The notes beneath the pieces were generated by a model. The model was not told the origin of the DNA. It saw only the letters and a list, made by a program, of their open reading frames with translations, and searched no databases. A program made the translations under genes and the position numbers. From contig OX422221.1 in NCBI GenBank assembly GCA_949130495.1, positions 482,947,159 to 483,011,158 of the forward strand: DNA of 64,000 bases, given 5' to 3'. This document shows positions 43,548 through 56,109 of this stretch, one piece after another; within the stretch, counting starts at the first letter, position 1; every line of letters starts with the position of its first letter. This DNA is from Sambucus nigra (taxonomy: Eukaryota; Streptophyta; Magnoliopsida; Dipsacales; Adoxaceae).

Positions 43548-44917
43548 TATCCCTATTCATTTGCAATCTAAATCAAATTCGGCTTTGGATATGATTTTCG
43601 ATGAAAAAATAGTTAGTTTTTGTAATTAAACTAATCAAGATGTTAATTAGATTGATTTCCCCTTTATAGCGTTGATTTCTTCATGAACTTGGATTATGAC
43701 TAAGAGATAATTATTTGAATATGTTTTATATTAATAATCAGATAAAAACGAACTATTTAATTTAATCAGTCCGTGATAATTTTTAGAATTAGATAGATCC
43801 AGGTTCTTTAATAGAAGTTGGATTTTTTTTCTTTAAGTCTTTTCATAGATTTGGGACATGAGGATGGAAATTAGTTCCAATTATGATCATCATGTGTTTT
43901 TACCATTTGAATGTTGGTTGGGTGCTTGGCTCAATTTTTAGGCTCAATTTTTAGGTTCATTAAATGGAAGTTGGGGAAAGAAAAATGGGGTTTGAAGATG
44001 GTGAAGTCTGTAGCAAAGGGAAATTTTAGGGTCTCGGTATTTATCGATAGACCGATCCTGCACCACCAATCGACCGGTGGTATCAGATATGGTCTTATTT
44101 AGTCTCTTATTTAATTGGCCAAGAATTTTGATATGGGGGCCTAGGGCTAGGAATTTTTGGCCTATAGTTTTCATCTCCTAATATAATAGAGATATATTCT
44201 TATGATTTAAATTGTGGGAGATCGATATTTGGGGTACTTGGTTATTCAGGAAAAATATTGATTTAAGGGGTTTAAATTAAGGATTTAGCATGTTTTGCTA
44301 AATCCGAGTGTAGAAGTGGTTCATAAATTTGGGAATTTGTAAGATTTGAGTATTGGGATTCTTGGACAAAAATGATTTGAGTAATTGTGTTATACTTGTG
44401 GGGTGAACGTCCTAAAGATTAAAGAATGATGTTGCAAGACTTTAATGACATCGGCTATATGTGGGTTCATTATTTAAAACTACATGATATTTTACTCTTT
44501 TGGGTTGGGTAACTAATAACTTAAAATATGATAAAATATTAGAGGAAGATGTTTGGTTATAATGTGGTCTAGATTAAATTGTAATCCCAGTTTTCATAGA
44601 CTTACTGTTTACATTTTCATTTAAAAATTATTTTTACATGTCTTTGTTGTAGTAGTTCGTATAAACGCATGTTCATTAAAGGACCATCTATAGAGACCTC
44701 CCACTTATTACTCCTAGTATTGTAGGAGATGCGAAAGTGCAGCTCATTATTTTATTGTACGCTTTTATTTTCATTACTTATTTTCAGAGTTAGACTTTTG
44801 CATGGATACATTTTATATTCCATATTGGGATTATGTTATTGCTTATTCAGTTTTAGTTGTTTTCTTATGAAGAGAACATTATTAAAAGTTTTTTATTCTC
44901 GTGATTTTTTATTAGAC
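43548..44917 (+). repeat. 5' LTR C, second segment
   Basis: It resumes at GTATCCCTATTCATTTGCAA, parallel to 47764 onward in the 3' LTR, and ends where similarity stops after TTTTTATTAGACTTG, matching TTTTATATTAGATTAGG at 50340. It is shorter than the 3' copy: a segment equivalent to about 48600-49780 is missing, so it carries an internal deletion. Confidence 0.75.
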
Positions 44918-47180
44918 TTGACCAGCAAAAGGGACAGCATAAGTGAAGATGACCCCAGGAGGTTTCTTGAGTAGATGATATGATCTATTTATTTATTAGG
45001 GTCAATGGAGTTATGTCCAGTGGAGCTATGACGTATGAGAATAAGGAAAAATGGGGAAAATATTATCAAATTTTACCAAAAAGTAAGATTAGTAAGGCCG
45101 CTCGTGGGGCTGCTATTTCGATAGGTCCCTTAGAGAAATATGTTACACTCATGACAAGTGAGGCCACTAAGTTATGAGATGTCTTAGTGGCTACCAACTT
45201 TTTGGGGTAGCTCCAATGGATGCTCATGGGTATTTATATGGATCACGCACATGAGTCTTTCTTAGACATCGAGGATTTGTCATTGTTTATTAGTAGTGCA
45301 TGTCTACTACTATTACGAGGTGTATAGATCCCCTTTTAGCTTTATTTATTAGTGGTTGCTCTTATGTTGTTATTATAAATATGTGGAAATTTGTGTAATT
45401 GTCTTGGTTTCATCCGCTTTGTTTACTTTTAGATGAGATTATATTATATAATCGCTAAGATTGTGTGCATAGCTATGTTTTATGTTTATACCCACTACCG
45501 TAGGTAGGCTTTCATATGCCATTTTGGACCTGGTTATACTTTGGACAATTGTTCTTAAGATCAAAAGAAGGTCTGGAACAGTGGTTTAGTTTCTGGATGT
45601 GGGTATATTATAAAGTATTAATGTTGCGATGAGGTGTCACTAACAGTCCAAGACTCTTCTAGTCTTTACTTGTATGGGTGTTGAGTTATGATATACATAA
45701 GATATTTTTTTGCCTTCAATTTGGCACTATTATTAAGTCTGTCACGAGGGAATTTGTATGTGATTCACCTTATTAGAGATATTTGAGGGTCGTGTAAGTA
45801 GAAAACACAATTTTAAGCTAGTTGAACATTCGAATACGACATTAGTGTGTGAAAGCTCCCAAAAGAAGGGTGGTTTACTAAGAGAATATGTGAACCACCA
45901 GCAGTAGTAAAAGTTCGAGATGCAGTACAAGTGGTCATTGTTACACAATAATGACCTATTTGAACAATTAAGGAAGTTCTTCCTCCCAATAATTGAAACG
46001 TGACTAGGCTATCATCAATGGAGAAATTAAGGGGAGAATATACGAAAGACATATTTTATAACAATATGTCATGGGCACTTTATTAATGGGTTTTTGATCA
46101 TGCAAAAGGGTAGTTCGTTGTGATTTGTAATGATATCTCGTTGAAAAGGGAATGGTGTCCACTACACCCATACATGTGATTAGGGGTGGTTCATACCCCA
46201 ACACTGAATTTTACTAATGGTAGGCATTCAAACAGTATTGGAATAGGTCATTTCATTATTTTATGCCAGGATAAGGGTATAGTTTCATGGAAATATTTTT
46301 TGTTGGGGGTCATTATGAGAAATATTTTTACCAAGGCGCATAGGTTATGATCTGCTACACATTCCATTAGTGATTGGTTGGACATTAATTAGGTAGACTT
46401 TATTGTTGGCACGATGAAGTTATTATCGGTATGGTTTATGGTAAGATATTAGTGCCAGTCGAGAGGGTGGAACACCAAAGACAATTGAATAGTTACAGGG
46501 TTTGAAATCTCAATGTAGAAACGCGAGAGTAGACTAATTGATATTGATGGTAATCAAGAGTTCCAAAAAGGTAATAGGACCATTTTTGGTCACTTGAGCT
46601 AGTTTGACCAAATAGATTAAAAGTATAAGTACCAAGCTATTTATTTTAGGCCATGTTTAGAGAAACCTCCAGAATAAGCTGTTCATAAAATACCATTTGA
46701 ACCATTTATAGGTCAAGCAAAGGAATTTGAGGATAAACAAAAGTGTGGGTCAGAGATTAAAGTGAAACATCATGTGTTTTTAATCATCTCTATACTGTCA
46801 GAATGGTGGAGTTCGAATTCCAATAGGGAGTATCATAAACCCAATAAGAATTTCCTTTTAGAAGGTTCAGGTTGGGCGAGGTCGGTGCCATTTGATCTCA
46901 CTTTATACCATCATTTTGCACGATGCATTTCTATGGGGAATTGATAGAATTAGTCCTTGAGTGTCAAGTGGTTATTTTAATAATTACACCAATTTGGGTT
47001 TAAAGTATAGACCGATGCGGTTTACGGAGAAAAATACCACAGGGTATGCTATGTCATAGATTGAGTAGATCCATTTACGTTAGTATGAGGATGCTACATG
47101 TGAGATATTATTAGACTTTCTACTATGAATTTAATGAATTTGAATTTTGAGGATGAAATTACCTATTTAAGGGAGAGGAA
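44918..47180 (+). other. Element C interior, no recognisable coding
   Basis: About 2.3 kb between the LTRs with many stops. Short open stretches (44980-45177; 46762-46944; minus-strand 45742-46204) show no gag or pol motif I recognise. It ends in GGATGAAATTACC plus a purine tract, the usual end of gypsy internal regions. Confidence 0.55.
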
Positions 47181-50100
47181 TATAGTACCTCGTATTTTTA
47201 TACATATTATTTAATTAATGAAATTATAGAAATTATATACGTGTGCTTGATTGTGATGTGAGATGTCACTATTTACATTTTAGAGTTATTTAATTTGGTT
47301 TTGAAATTTATTTTAAAACACAATACTTTGTTAATTAAAGTAATTTATATTTAGACTTATGCCGAGTAATTATTAAATAGGTGAGTTGTTAGTTATTTCC
47401 TTCAAAAATATTTGGTAATTCGATTTTAGGACATGTAGAATGATTGTTTTTAGTTTAAAAGTATGGTTTAAAGTCTTATTGGGTTATTATAAGTATTGGG
47501 TAAGGTTTTAAGTCATTTGATTTATTTTTGGGATCTTTTAGGTGAGGTTCATTTGGGTCCCAAACCCAATTTTGGGATTGAAGGGATAAGAGAGGCTAAT
47601 AAAGATATCATTTATCAAAAAACACAATTAGGAAGGACGAAATGGATTAGATATAAGTAGGGTGAATAGAAGATAAGAAATTGGGAGATTTGGCTTGATT
47701 TTTTCCACAAATCTATATGGAAAGTTTATATCATTATGATTGTATGTGTGTCAATATTGTATCCATATATTGGAAATCTAAATTGAATTATGATGTAAAT
47801 CTGATTTTAGATAATTAATTAGTTAATTTTCATAATTAACCTAATGTAGATTTTAATTAGGTTTATTTGCCCTTTACAATGATTGATTTCTAGATAAACT
47901 TAGATTCAAATTAGTAGATAATGTTTTGAAAGTGTTTTATATTGATAATCATATAAAAACCCTATGTTTAATTTAATCAATACATGGAAATTTATGTAAT
48001 TGTATGTATCTATGGTCCTTGAATAGAAATTGGTTTTTTTCCTTTAAATCTTGAGTGGATTTCGGATTTGATCATGGAAATATGTTACAATTGTGTTGAT
48101 CATGTGTTTTTATCATTTTAATGATGGTTCGGTACATGGATGAAGTTTTTGGATTCATGAATGGATGTTCGAGAGAGAAAAATGGGGTTTGAAAATAGTG
48201 ATTCTCATAACAAAAGGAAATTTTGTTGTCTTTGTGTTGACTGATCGATCAAACCTAGGCCACTGATCAACCCATAGTATTAGATATGATATAGTTTAGG
48301 CTTGGATGTAATTGGATGATAATTTTGAGTTCGGGGCCTAGGGCTAGGAATTGTTGGTCTATTGTCTTCATGAACCCATAGAATAGAGATATATTCTTAT
48401 CATTTGAATTGTTGGAGATCAATATTTGGGGTATTTGGTTATTGAGGAAAATCATTGATTTAATGAGATTGAATTGAGGATTTTGTATTTTATGGTAAAC
48501 TCAAGTGTAGAATGGGTTCGTGGATTTGGAATTTGTAAGAATTAAGAATTGGGCTTGTTGGATGGGATTGATTTGAGTAATTACATTTTACGAGTGAGGT
48601 GAATCTACTTTAGGTGAGATTAGGATTGGATTATAACTTCCTACAGTTAAAGAATTACTATGTCTCACGATTTCATTAAATTAGCGTGAGATTATGTGTA
48701 AATACGAGGCCTTGGGAGAATGGAATATGGATAAATGGGATTTAATATAGTTGATGTGCATGTTTTAGCGTATGGTGGGGTGAGACTGGACCTAGAATTG
48801 GGAACCCGAAATGTTAGGGTTAATATATCTTGGAATGAGTAAAGGTTATAGATGTGATATACCCTTTTATAAATGGAGATGGTTAGTGCGACCCAGTAGC
48901 ATTATGTCGGAATATGTATGTGATTTATTTTAACCCATTATTAAAGGTTATGTACGTTATATTGATTAATTATATTAGTGAGGGTTGTAAATGTAATCTA
49001 GTAGTATTTGTTCGGTATGTTTATATTTTAATATGATTAAACCCATTTAGGAAGGTTGTATTTAAATAGATATTTATATTCTATATATACCATTTGTAAA
49101 TTCTCACGGTGCAGTTCTAGGAGGGATTCCATTTGGGACAACGTATGAAGAAAACAATAATGGTGCCTTAGTGAGTAGACGGGTATTCCATGATAATTTT
49201 ACCACAGGGTCCTACGTCTAGGTATCCATGTACCGATAAGGTTCACAAAGATATTTCATTGTATGGTATTTAGTATGATGGGCCATATGGATGATGGGTA
49301 GGCGTAGTGATTTATCCTTTGATCATAATGAGGTCATAGGGTTGGGATAACTTGAGACTATACCTAGTACGAGTAACTGATCCCTAAATGTAATAGGGAT
49401 AGGCCTTCGTTATGTACGGGCATGAGAATACCCCATTTTTTTTTGCATGATGATTGTTATACCTTTGTATGAATGTCAGACGTGCGGGATTCTTTATCCT
49501 ACCATATGTTATTATTGTGAGGTAGTAAATGAGTTAGTGGTAATAGTGTATCTGCTATATTAGAGATGTATATGACTTATAGTAGGGACGTCCACCAACG
49601 CACGTGTGTTTTAGATTTTGTATATTGTATTATTGGCATGATATTATAAAATTTGTATAGACTTCAGCTACAAACCTGTTATTGGTATATTGATTATTTG
49701 GTGAGATGTGTTGTAGGTTCGAGACTACCCCATAAATTATGTTTTGTAATGAAAGATATAAACTTAAAGGTCAGAAACTATGGATTAAATAATGATGTTG
49801 CAAGACTTTAATCAAATGGGCTATATATGGGTTCAGGATTTCGTACCACGTGATATTTTAGGCTTTTGGTTTAGGTAACTAATAACTTAAAACATGATAA
49901 AACATGAGAGGAATATTTTTAGTTCTAATGTGGTACAGATTCAATTGTAATCCTATTCTACATAGACTTAAAGTTTGCATTTTCTTTTAAAAACTATTTA
50001 TGTAGGTCTTTGTTGCAGTAGTTCATATAAACATAGGTCGTTGAAGGAGAATCTACAGCGACCTCCCACTTATTACTACTACTATTGTAGGAGTTGAGCA

Positions 50101-50360
50101 AGTGTATATCATTATATATTAAACTCTTTTATTTTCAATCTGGTATGACGTTCATACTTATTTTCAGAGTTCGACTTTGTATGGATAAATTTTATATTCT
50201 AGAGTTGCATTATGTTCTATTAGTAGGGATTGGTGTTGGAGTTGGTTTTTTGTTGATTTAGTATATCTTTGTCTTATTATTTGCCTATTCAGTTTTAATT
50301 TATGCTAATTATGTTACCAAAGGTTTTTTATTCTTGTGATTTTTATATTAGATTAGGTCA
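47181..50360 (+). repeat. 3' LTR of element C
   Basis: LTR of about 3.2 kb starting TATAGTACCTCG, a decayed TGTAACACCCCG. It carries a degenerate GATCGATC-type block near 48240 (CTGATCGATCAAACC...CTGATCAACC), at about the same offset as the palindromes of LTRs A and B. The exact 3' end is uncertain by tens of bases. Confidence 0.7.
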
Positions 50361-50510
50361 ATTTATTCATGAATTTTTTAAGGTCCCACACAACCGGTAG
50401 TCGAGAAAAATCATTATTTTCGATTCACTTAAGGCAGAACTGAAATCTTCACAAGGAATTATAACATCTTGCAAATTACAAGTAACAAAATAATTATACT
50501 TGTCTGAAAT

Positions 50511-51488
50511 TGGCGCGTTATATCAATTTAAATAAATTTACAAATTCCAACAACAAACTTATTTATTTGGAGTAAATCTTAAACCAAATTAAAACATCCC
50601 TTAAACAAGCAATTGTGTGTGTGTGTGTGTGTGTCAGACCAATAAACACAAATAACCAACTCACTGTAATACTTACAATGACATTGAAATTCGCAATCAG
50701 TTAACCGAAGAAAACCCATATAGACCACAATCTAGAGTTAGTTAGAATCGCAGTTCTAATTCAGCCCAGGAACATCCATGAGCACTCCCTATTGACATAC
50801 AGTCGTCTTCAGCCTGATACTCCCCTCAAGAACACCTAAATCAGTAGTAGATATCCTCTCTACGAGATAAACGTGACACAAAGATATCTTCTTAGGTTCC
50901 AAAACAATTCACACAAACTATTGGGATATTGTGAATTGAAAACAAAAAGGTTTGAAACCCTAAAAGTGAGAAGACAAAGTATTCTGCCAAAGAAGGCTCA
51001 TGTGTGGAAAATTTTGCAAGTATTCTGAATAAAAACGAAGTTGGAAAACTCTATTTATAAAAAATCTAAGGCAGCGGGTCGCTTAAAAGAAATAGTGTTG
51101 TCGCTTGAACGATGATAGCTCTCGCTCGAACGACATCCCACAAGATGCCTCTGTCACTCGAACGACGTGGCAATCTCGCTCGAATGACTGGAATGTAAAT
51201 TAATTTTTTATTCCAGTTTTCCTGAACACTTAGAAAAATATTTTCATGAAAAACTCCGCTCCAACACTTAGAAAATATTTTAGAAAAAATATCCCAACAC
51301 CTTAATTGAACCGTTAAGGTACTAAAACACAACCTTACCCAAATCTGCCTCGTGGAGGCTTTTCTTGTTGAAGAAATTGATATTCGGAATCGTCTTGTTG
51401 CATATATGATCTTGAACATTCTTTGGCATTTGTAGCAATATACGACATACTCAATTGTGAACGGGCATTTATAAAATATTTCCTTACA
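50511..51488 (-). repeat. 3' LTR of element D (978 bp)
   Basis: It matches 55030-56058 throughout (shared words include TCAATTTA-TAAATTTAC, GGACACAAAGAT-like and ATAAACGTGACACAAAGAT). It contains a TG microsatellite (50614-50634) and a cluster of CTCGAACGAC words (51098-51190). Confidence 0.88.
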
Positions 51489-53227
51489 AATCTTCCCATA
51501 TGTCTATTCAGGTACAAAATAAAAAAACATATAAATTATCAAAACTTAACATCTATATAAATATAATACCCTCCCATAAACCCAAAAGTAAAAAGGTACA
51601 AAACACGTAAGTCTGAAACTTTCTTCAAAAATCTTCAACTTCAAATCTTTAAGCTTTTCTCATCAAGGTGTAAAAATAATGATCTTCAATTTTGTAACTA
51701 CACACCTGAGAGAAAGAAAATACATTTGTGATGCATCGAGTTTGAAATGATAAAAGTATAAATCAATCAATAATCAAATCTCCCCCATAATGCAAAAAAC
51801 TCTGCCATTATTCATTTTCCCCCTTTTTATTTTTCTGAAATAGACAAGGAAACGAATAAACAAAATAATCATTGAGTTCTCACGACAAAAATACATAGCA
51901 AATATGAATCAAATTATGCTCATGCAAAGAGAAACTCAAAAGCTTCCACAAACTATTTTTGAATTTTTAATTTTTGATACAAAAATGTAAAAAATATTTT
52001 TTACAAAAATCACTCACCATGAACTTACACTAAGACAACCAAATCATGGAAATGGAATGAATGGGTGTGAATATATTCGATAAGCAAATAAGTGCAATCA
52101 AACATAACATATGTGCATAATGAATATGTGTACTCCTTTCGAATGAATCTCAAAATCTTCCTTAGGTGTCAAAAGTGTTGAATTTAAATGACATCGACTC
52201 AATTCATCAACATATCAAAGCCAAGAATGATCCCCACGCCAATAACGTCTAAAACTATGAATGTTTTTTCATGACGTTGTCAGGATGTGCAAACATGTTT
52301 GTCATTTCTTTCCATTTAAACTCCCTCCTAAATAATAATATTTTAATTTTATTTTGAGGTGGCCCCTTTTTGGCATATTTATTTTTTTATTGCCTTTAAA
52401 TTTTTCCAGGCTCTTTTAAATGGTGGCTTTCACGAAGAGTTAATTTTAAACTCTCAGAGTCCTTTCCCGTGATTCACTCATTATATTATTTTGCAATTAA
52501 ATTCCTCACGGTAAATGGTGTTTACATTCACTACTTCCATCGTCATGTTTTATCGCATATGATTCATTTTAAAGACGTAAATGAGATGACAACACTATGA
52601 CCAATATGTGATAAACAAGTACAATAATCAAACAAATTCGTGCAAGTGTGAATTAAAAGAACTCATGAGTCAAACATATAGGTAGTTACAACCAATCATA
52701 TCTCAATGACTCCAAACATTGTAAACCACGAAAATAAAATGATGACACATATAAAAAAACTAAAAAATCATCACGGGATGTGGAATGAAATTGTGTATGG
52801 GTCAACCTATATGGTGCAAAACAAAATACAAAACTCTTTTTGTCTTTTTCCATAAATTTTCTCAAAAAAAATCTTTTTGTATTTTTCAAAATTTTTCGAA
52901 AAAAATAAAAACTAATACAAAAAAAGATCCATGCTAGAAATAGGCAAAAATATCATCATGCAAATCAACCTATTCTAGCAAACAAGTCTAAACCTCAACC
53001 GTTAGGTGCGATGGAGTTTTTCAAAGTTGGTGTCATCCTATGAAAATCTCCATCAAATTATGTGAAGTTTTGACCAAAAACTTTACCTCCTCTTTAATAT
53101 GTTCAAACTCTCTTATGTAATCGTCCAGAGCGTCAAGTGTGGATGCATGTGTGTGAACAAGTGTAGTAGTAAAACATGACACATGACCCAACTTAAAACA
53201 AAACTCTCTAAGGTGTCCTTTCTTCTG
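51489..53227. other. Element D noncoding interior
   Basis: About 1.7 kb of AT-rich sequence between the gag end and the 3' LTR. Copia pol would be expected here, but no IN, RT or RH motif is visible on either strand. Confidence 0.55.
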
Positions 53228-54890
53228 TTAGTGTGTGAAAACATAAACAGGCCTAGATACTCCTCTCATATAACGTCTCCTATGCGCTATCCTACCAAGT
53301 ATGGGATGCCTAGGTGGGTTGGGTTGATAACCATTTGAATCAAACAAGAAAGCGGTAACCATGTTGGGTGCAACATGTGAAGTGGAAGCACCGTCAGGAC
53401 TTATTCCTAAACTCTCATCTTTAACCAAAATGGGATTGAGAACCATCTTTCCAACCTTCTTAGATGTTTTCTCTAAAGGTTTTTTGACCTTTTGGGCATG
53501 TTCGACATCACTCTCGAGTTGAGATACATGTGTCGTCTGACTAGACATCGTATTGGTCAAATCACTCTTTTTCAACCTAAAGCTATCAACTGATCACTCA
53601 AAGAAACCTTCACTTTCTCAATTTGAATCTCTTTTGACTCAAACTCCATCGAAACCTCTAAGCCGCTCTCCAAATCTGTCATCATCAGACTCAACTCCTT
53701 ATTCAATTTCTTAGTCTTTAAGGTCTTGACGTACAAATCTCTAAATGTGATATGGAGCTCACTATCACCCTCAGTAGCGCACTCACTCTCAGATTTTCTG
53801 GAAACACTCAAATCATCCTCAAGGATCTCACGTGCCCAAGTATCCTCATCGTCATGAGACAAACTAGGTGTGCTCACGTGACTAGAAAAAGAAGCAATAA
53901 ACATCCCATGTGATAACTCATCCCCTGAATCTTTCACCTCTTCCTCACCATCTCTAAGAGTGGTTAGCATGGAAATATTTTTTTCCTTTCTCTTCAGCCT
54001 AGTGGGACACTCAAATGCTCTGTGGAATCTCCCCTCACACTCAAAACACTTCTCTTTCTCCACTTTCTCACTCTCTTTCTCACCGCTCTCTTTGTCCTCA
54101 TTTTTATTTTTCCAAAAAAATCGTTTATTGGAAGGATTTTGTTTTGAAAACTTGAGAAACTTTTTAAATTTTTTTGTAATCATGGCCATATCAGAATCAG
54201 ACTCGTCCTCACAAAAGTCACTTTATTTTTCTTTTTAGATTGGGATTTAAGTGTTATCCCTTTATCTTTAGGCTTGACAGTGTCAGGAAACATGTCGATC
54301 TCATATGTATGGAGGTCTCCTACCTGCTCGTTAAATTTCAAACGACTTAAATTACCTAAGGTATTCCAAACAGTCACTTTAGGGATAAAACATCTTCGTA
54401 GCGATATTAAAAAAAATTTAACCACTCGTGAATCAGGTATAAGCTCACCAAGATTGAAACTAGTACTGACAATGTCAAACAAGCGTGCGTAAAAGTCATC
54501 AAAACCCTCAGTCTTAAGTATGGTAATCGCAAAATTGAGTAGTTAATTTTGAATTTTTAACTCTTTCACAATGTTAGTGCCCTCGTGGGTGAGTTGCAAA
54601 ACATCCCAATCTTCTTTAGACGTGGTTCAGGTCATAATACGCTGGAACTTGTCAGGGGTGATGTGTCTGATATTTGTACTAAGCCAGCGTGAATTAGAAG
54701 TACTCCACCTAAACCCATCCTCAGTCCGTCTGACAGAGGTTTTAAATTCGTGAAATTATTTGCGGTGACAGTGGGAGGAGTCCACCCTCTTTCATAAATA
54801 AGCCAAACTCTCTCATCGATTGCTTTTAAGTGAGATTTCAAGCGAGCTTTCCAATAAGCATAATTAGACCCATCAAAAATTGGCAACCAA
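53228..54890 (-). pseudogene. Element D gag (UBN2-type, with zinc knuckle)
   Basis: Copia Gag. 54886-54632 reads PIFDGSNYAYWKARLKSHLK then DERVWLIYERGW, the start of the UBN2 gag domain. 54482-54180 holds LRRCFIPKVTVWNTLGNLSR and FNEQVGDLHTYE, its C-terminal part. 54189-53572 is a 205-codon open stretch with KKFKKFLKF, a zinc knuckle CFECEGRFHRAFEC (CX2CX4HX4C complete) and an acidic, coiled-coil tail. A frame change at about 53575 leads into a 115-codon stretch ending at 53228. This gag layout is that of SIRE/Tork-type elements. Frame changes near 54632 and 54482 break the domain. Confidence 0.87.
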
Positions 54891-55029
54891 TTATATAAAT
54901 TTTCATTCGAAAATATTGCGATAATTTTTAAAATTCAGATTTAAAAAAAAAATCAATATCACACAAATTTTATTGAAAATAGGAATTCACAATAAATTAG
55001 TGAAACTTGATCTAGTACCAATTTGAGAA

Positions 55030-56058
55030 TGTCGTGTGATATCAATTTATATAAATTTACGAATTCCAACTACACACATATATTAATTGGACTGAATTTT
55101 AAACCAAATTAAATCATCCCTTAAACAAGCAACTACATGTGTGTGTGTGTGTGTGTGCCAAACAAATAAACACAAATAACTAACTCATGGATTTCAGGAA
55201 AAAAACCCGTTCGGGTAAAACATTTATTTCACTATAATACTTAAAATTACAATAAAATACGCAATGATTTAATCAGAGAGAATCCACATAGACAGCGGCC
55301 TAGAGTCAGTCAGAACCGCAGTTCCAATTAGCCCAGGAATACCCACGAGCAGTCCCCTATTGACACGTAGTCGTCTTCATCTCAGTACTCCCCTCAAGAT
55401 CACTTAGATCAGCAATAGAGATTCTCTTTTCAAGATAAACGTGACACAAAGATGTGTTCTTAGGGTTCCAAAACAATTCACACAAACTATTGGGATCTTG
55501 GGAATTGAAAACAAAAAGGCTTAAAACCCTAAAAGTGAGAAGAAAAAGTATTCTGCCAAAGAAGTTTCGTGTATGGAAAATTTTGCAGGTCTTCTGAATA
55601 AAAATGAACATGGAAAAATCTATTTATAAAAAATCTAAGGCAGTGCATCACTCGAATGAAATAGTATTGTCGCTTGAACGATGCCACCTATCACTCGAAC
55701 GACTTCGTGCGATATGCCTTTGTTGCTCGAATGACGTGGCAATCTTGGTCGAACGACTGGAGCGCAAATTATTTTTTTATTCCAGCCTGCCTCAACCCTT
55801 AGAAAAAATATTTTAACAAAAAACTCCGCTCCAAGACTTAGAAATTTTTTTAGAAAAAATATCTTAATACCTTGAGTGAACATTTAAGGGACTAAAACAC
55901 AACCTTATTAAAATCTATCTCGTGGAGGCTTTTATTGTTAAAGAAGTTGATATTTTTAATCTTCTTATTGAATATGTGATCTTTAACATTCTTTGACATT
56001 TTTAGCGGTATAAGACATACTCAATTGTGAACGGACATTTATAAAATATGTCCTTACA
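55030..56058 (-). repeat. 5' LTR of element D (1029 bp)
   Basis: Longer copy of the D LTR. It has a GT microsatellite (about 55137-55157), an insertion near 55190-55225 (CCCGTTCGGG region) absent from the other LTR, and a CTCGAACGAC word cluster (55645-55765). Confidence 0.86.
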
Positions 56059-56109
56059 TTGTTCTTCCCAAAGTGGTACACAAAAGAGCCTTAGGCCATA
56101 CAATGGCTT

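Larger units (their letters stand above)
39040..50360 (+). mobile_element. Element C: long-LTR gypsy-type element, 5' LTR split by a LINE
   Basis: Sequence at 39040-39407 and 43548-44917 matches in order the block 47400-50355. For example, GGTTTAAAG-like text near 39200 corresponds to 47570, and TCAGATAAAAAC at 43741 corresponds to 47955. The right-hand copy follows a purine-rich TATTTAAGGGAGAGGAA (47164-47180) and begins TATAGTACCTCGTATTTTTA, a decayed TGTAACACCCCGTATTTTTG. It is therefore a 3' LTR and the element runs on the plus strand. The left boundary and target duplication were not found. It is more decayed than A or B. Confidence 0.75.
50511..56058 (-). mobile_element. Element D: gag-only Ty1/copia derivative
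   Basis: Two direct repeats, 50511-51488 and 55030-56058, flank 3.5 kb that contains a minus-strand copia gag and no protease, integrase or RT. Just inside the right-hand LTR the minus strand reads TTGGTACTAGATCAAG (55008-55023), a decayed Met-tRNA primer site, so that is the 5' LTR. No target duplication is visible (flanks GAAAT and TTGTT). It appears to be a non-autonomous copia element. Confidence 0.82.

Noticed and set aside
53960..54238. 92-codon plus-strand Ser/Phe-rich stretch
   Set aside because: It is a shadow of the Lys/Glu-rich gag on the minus strand, which carries an intact zinc knuckle.
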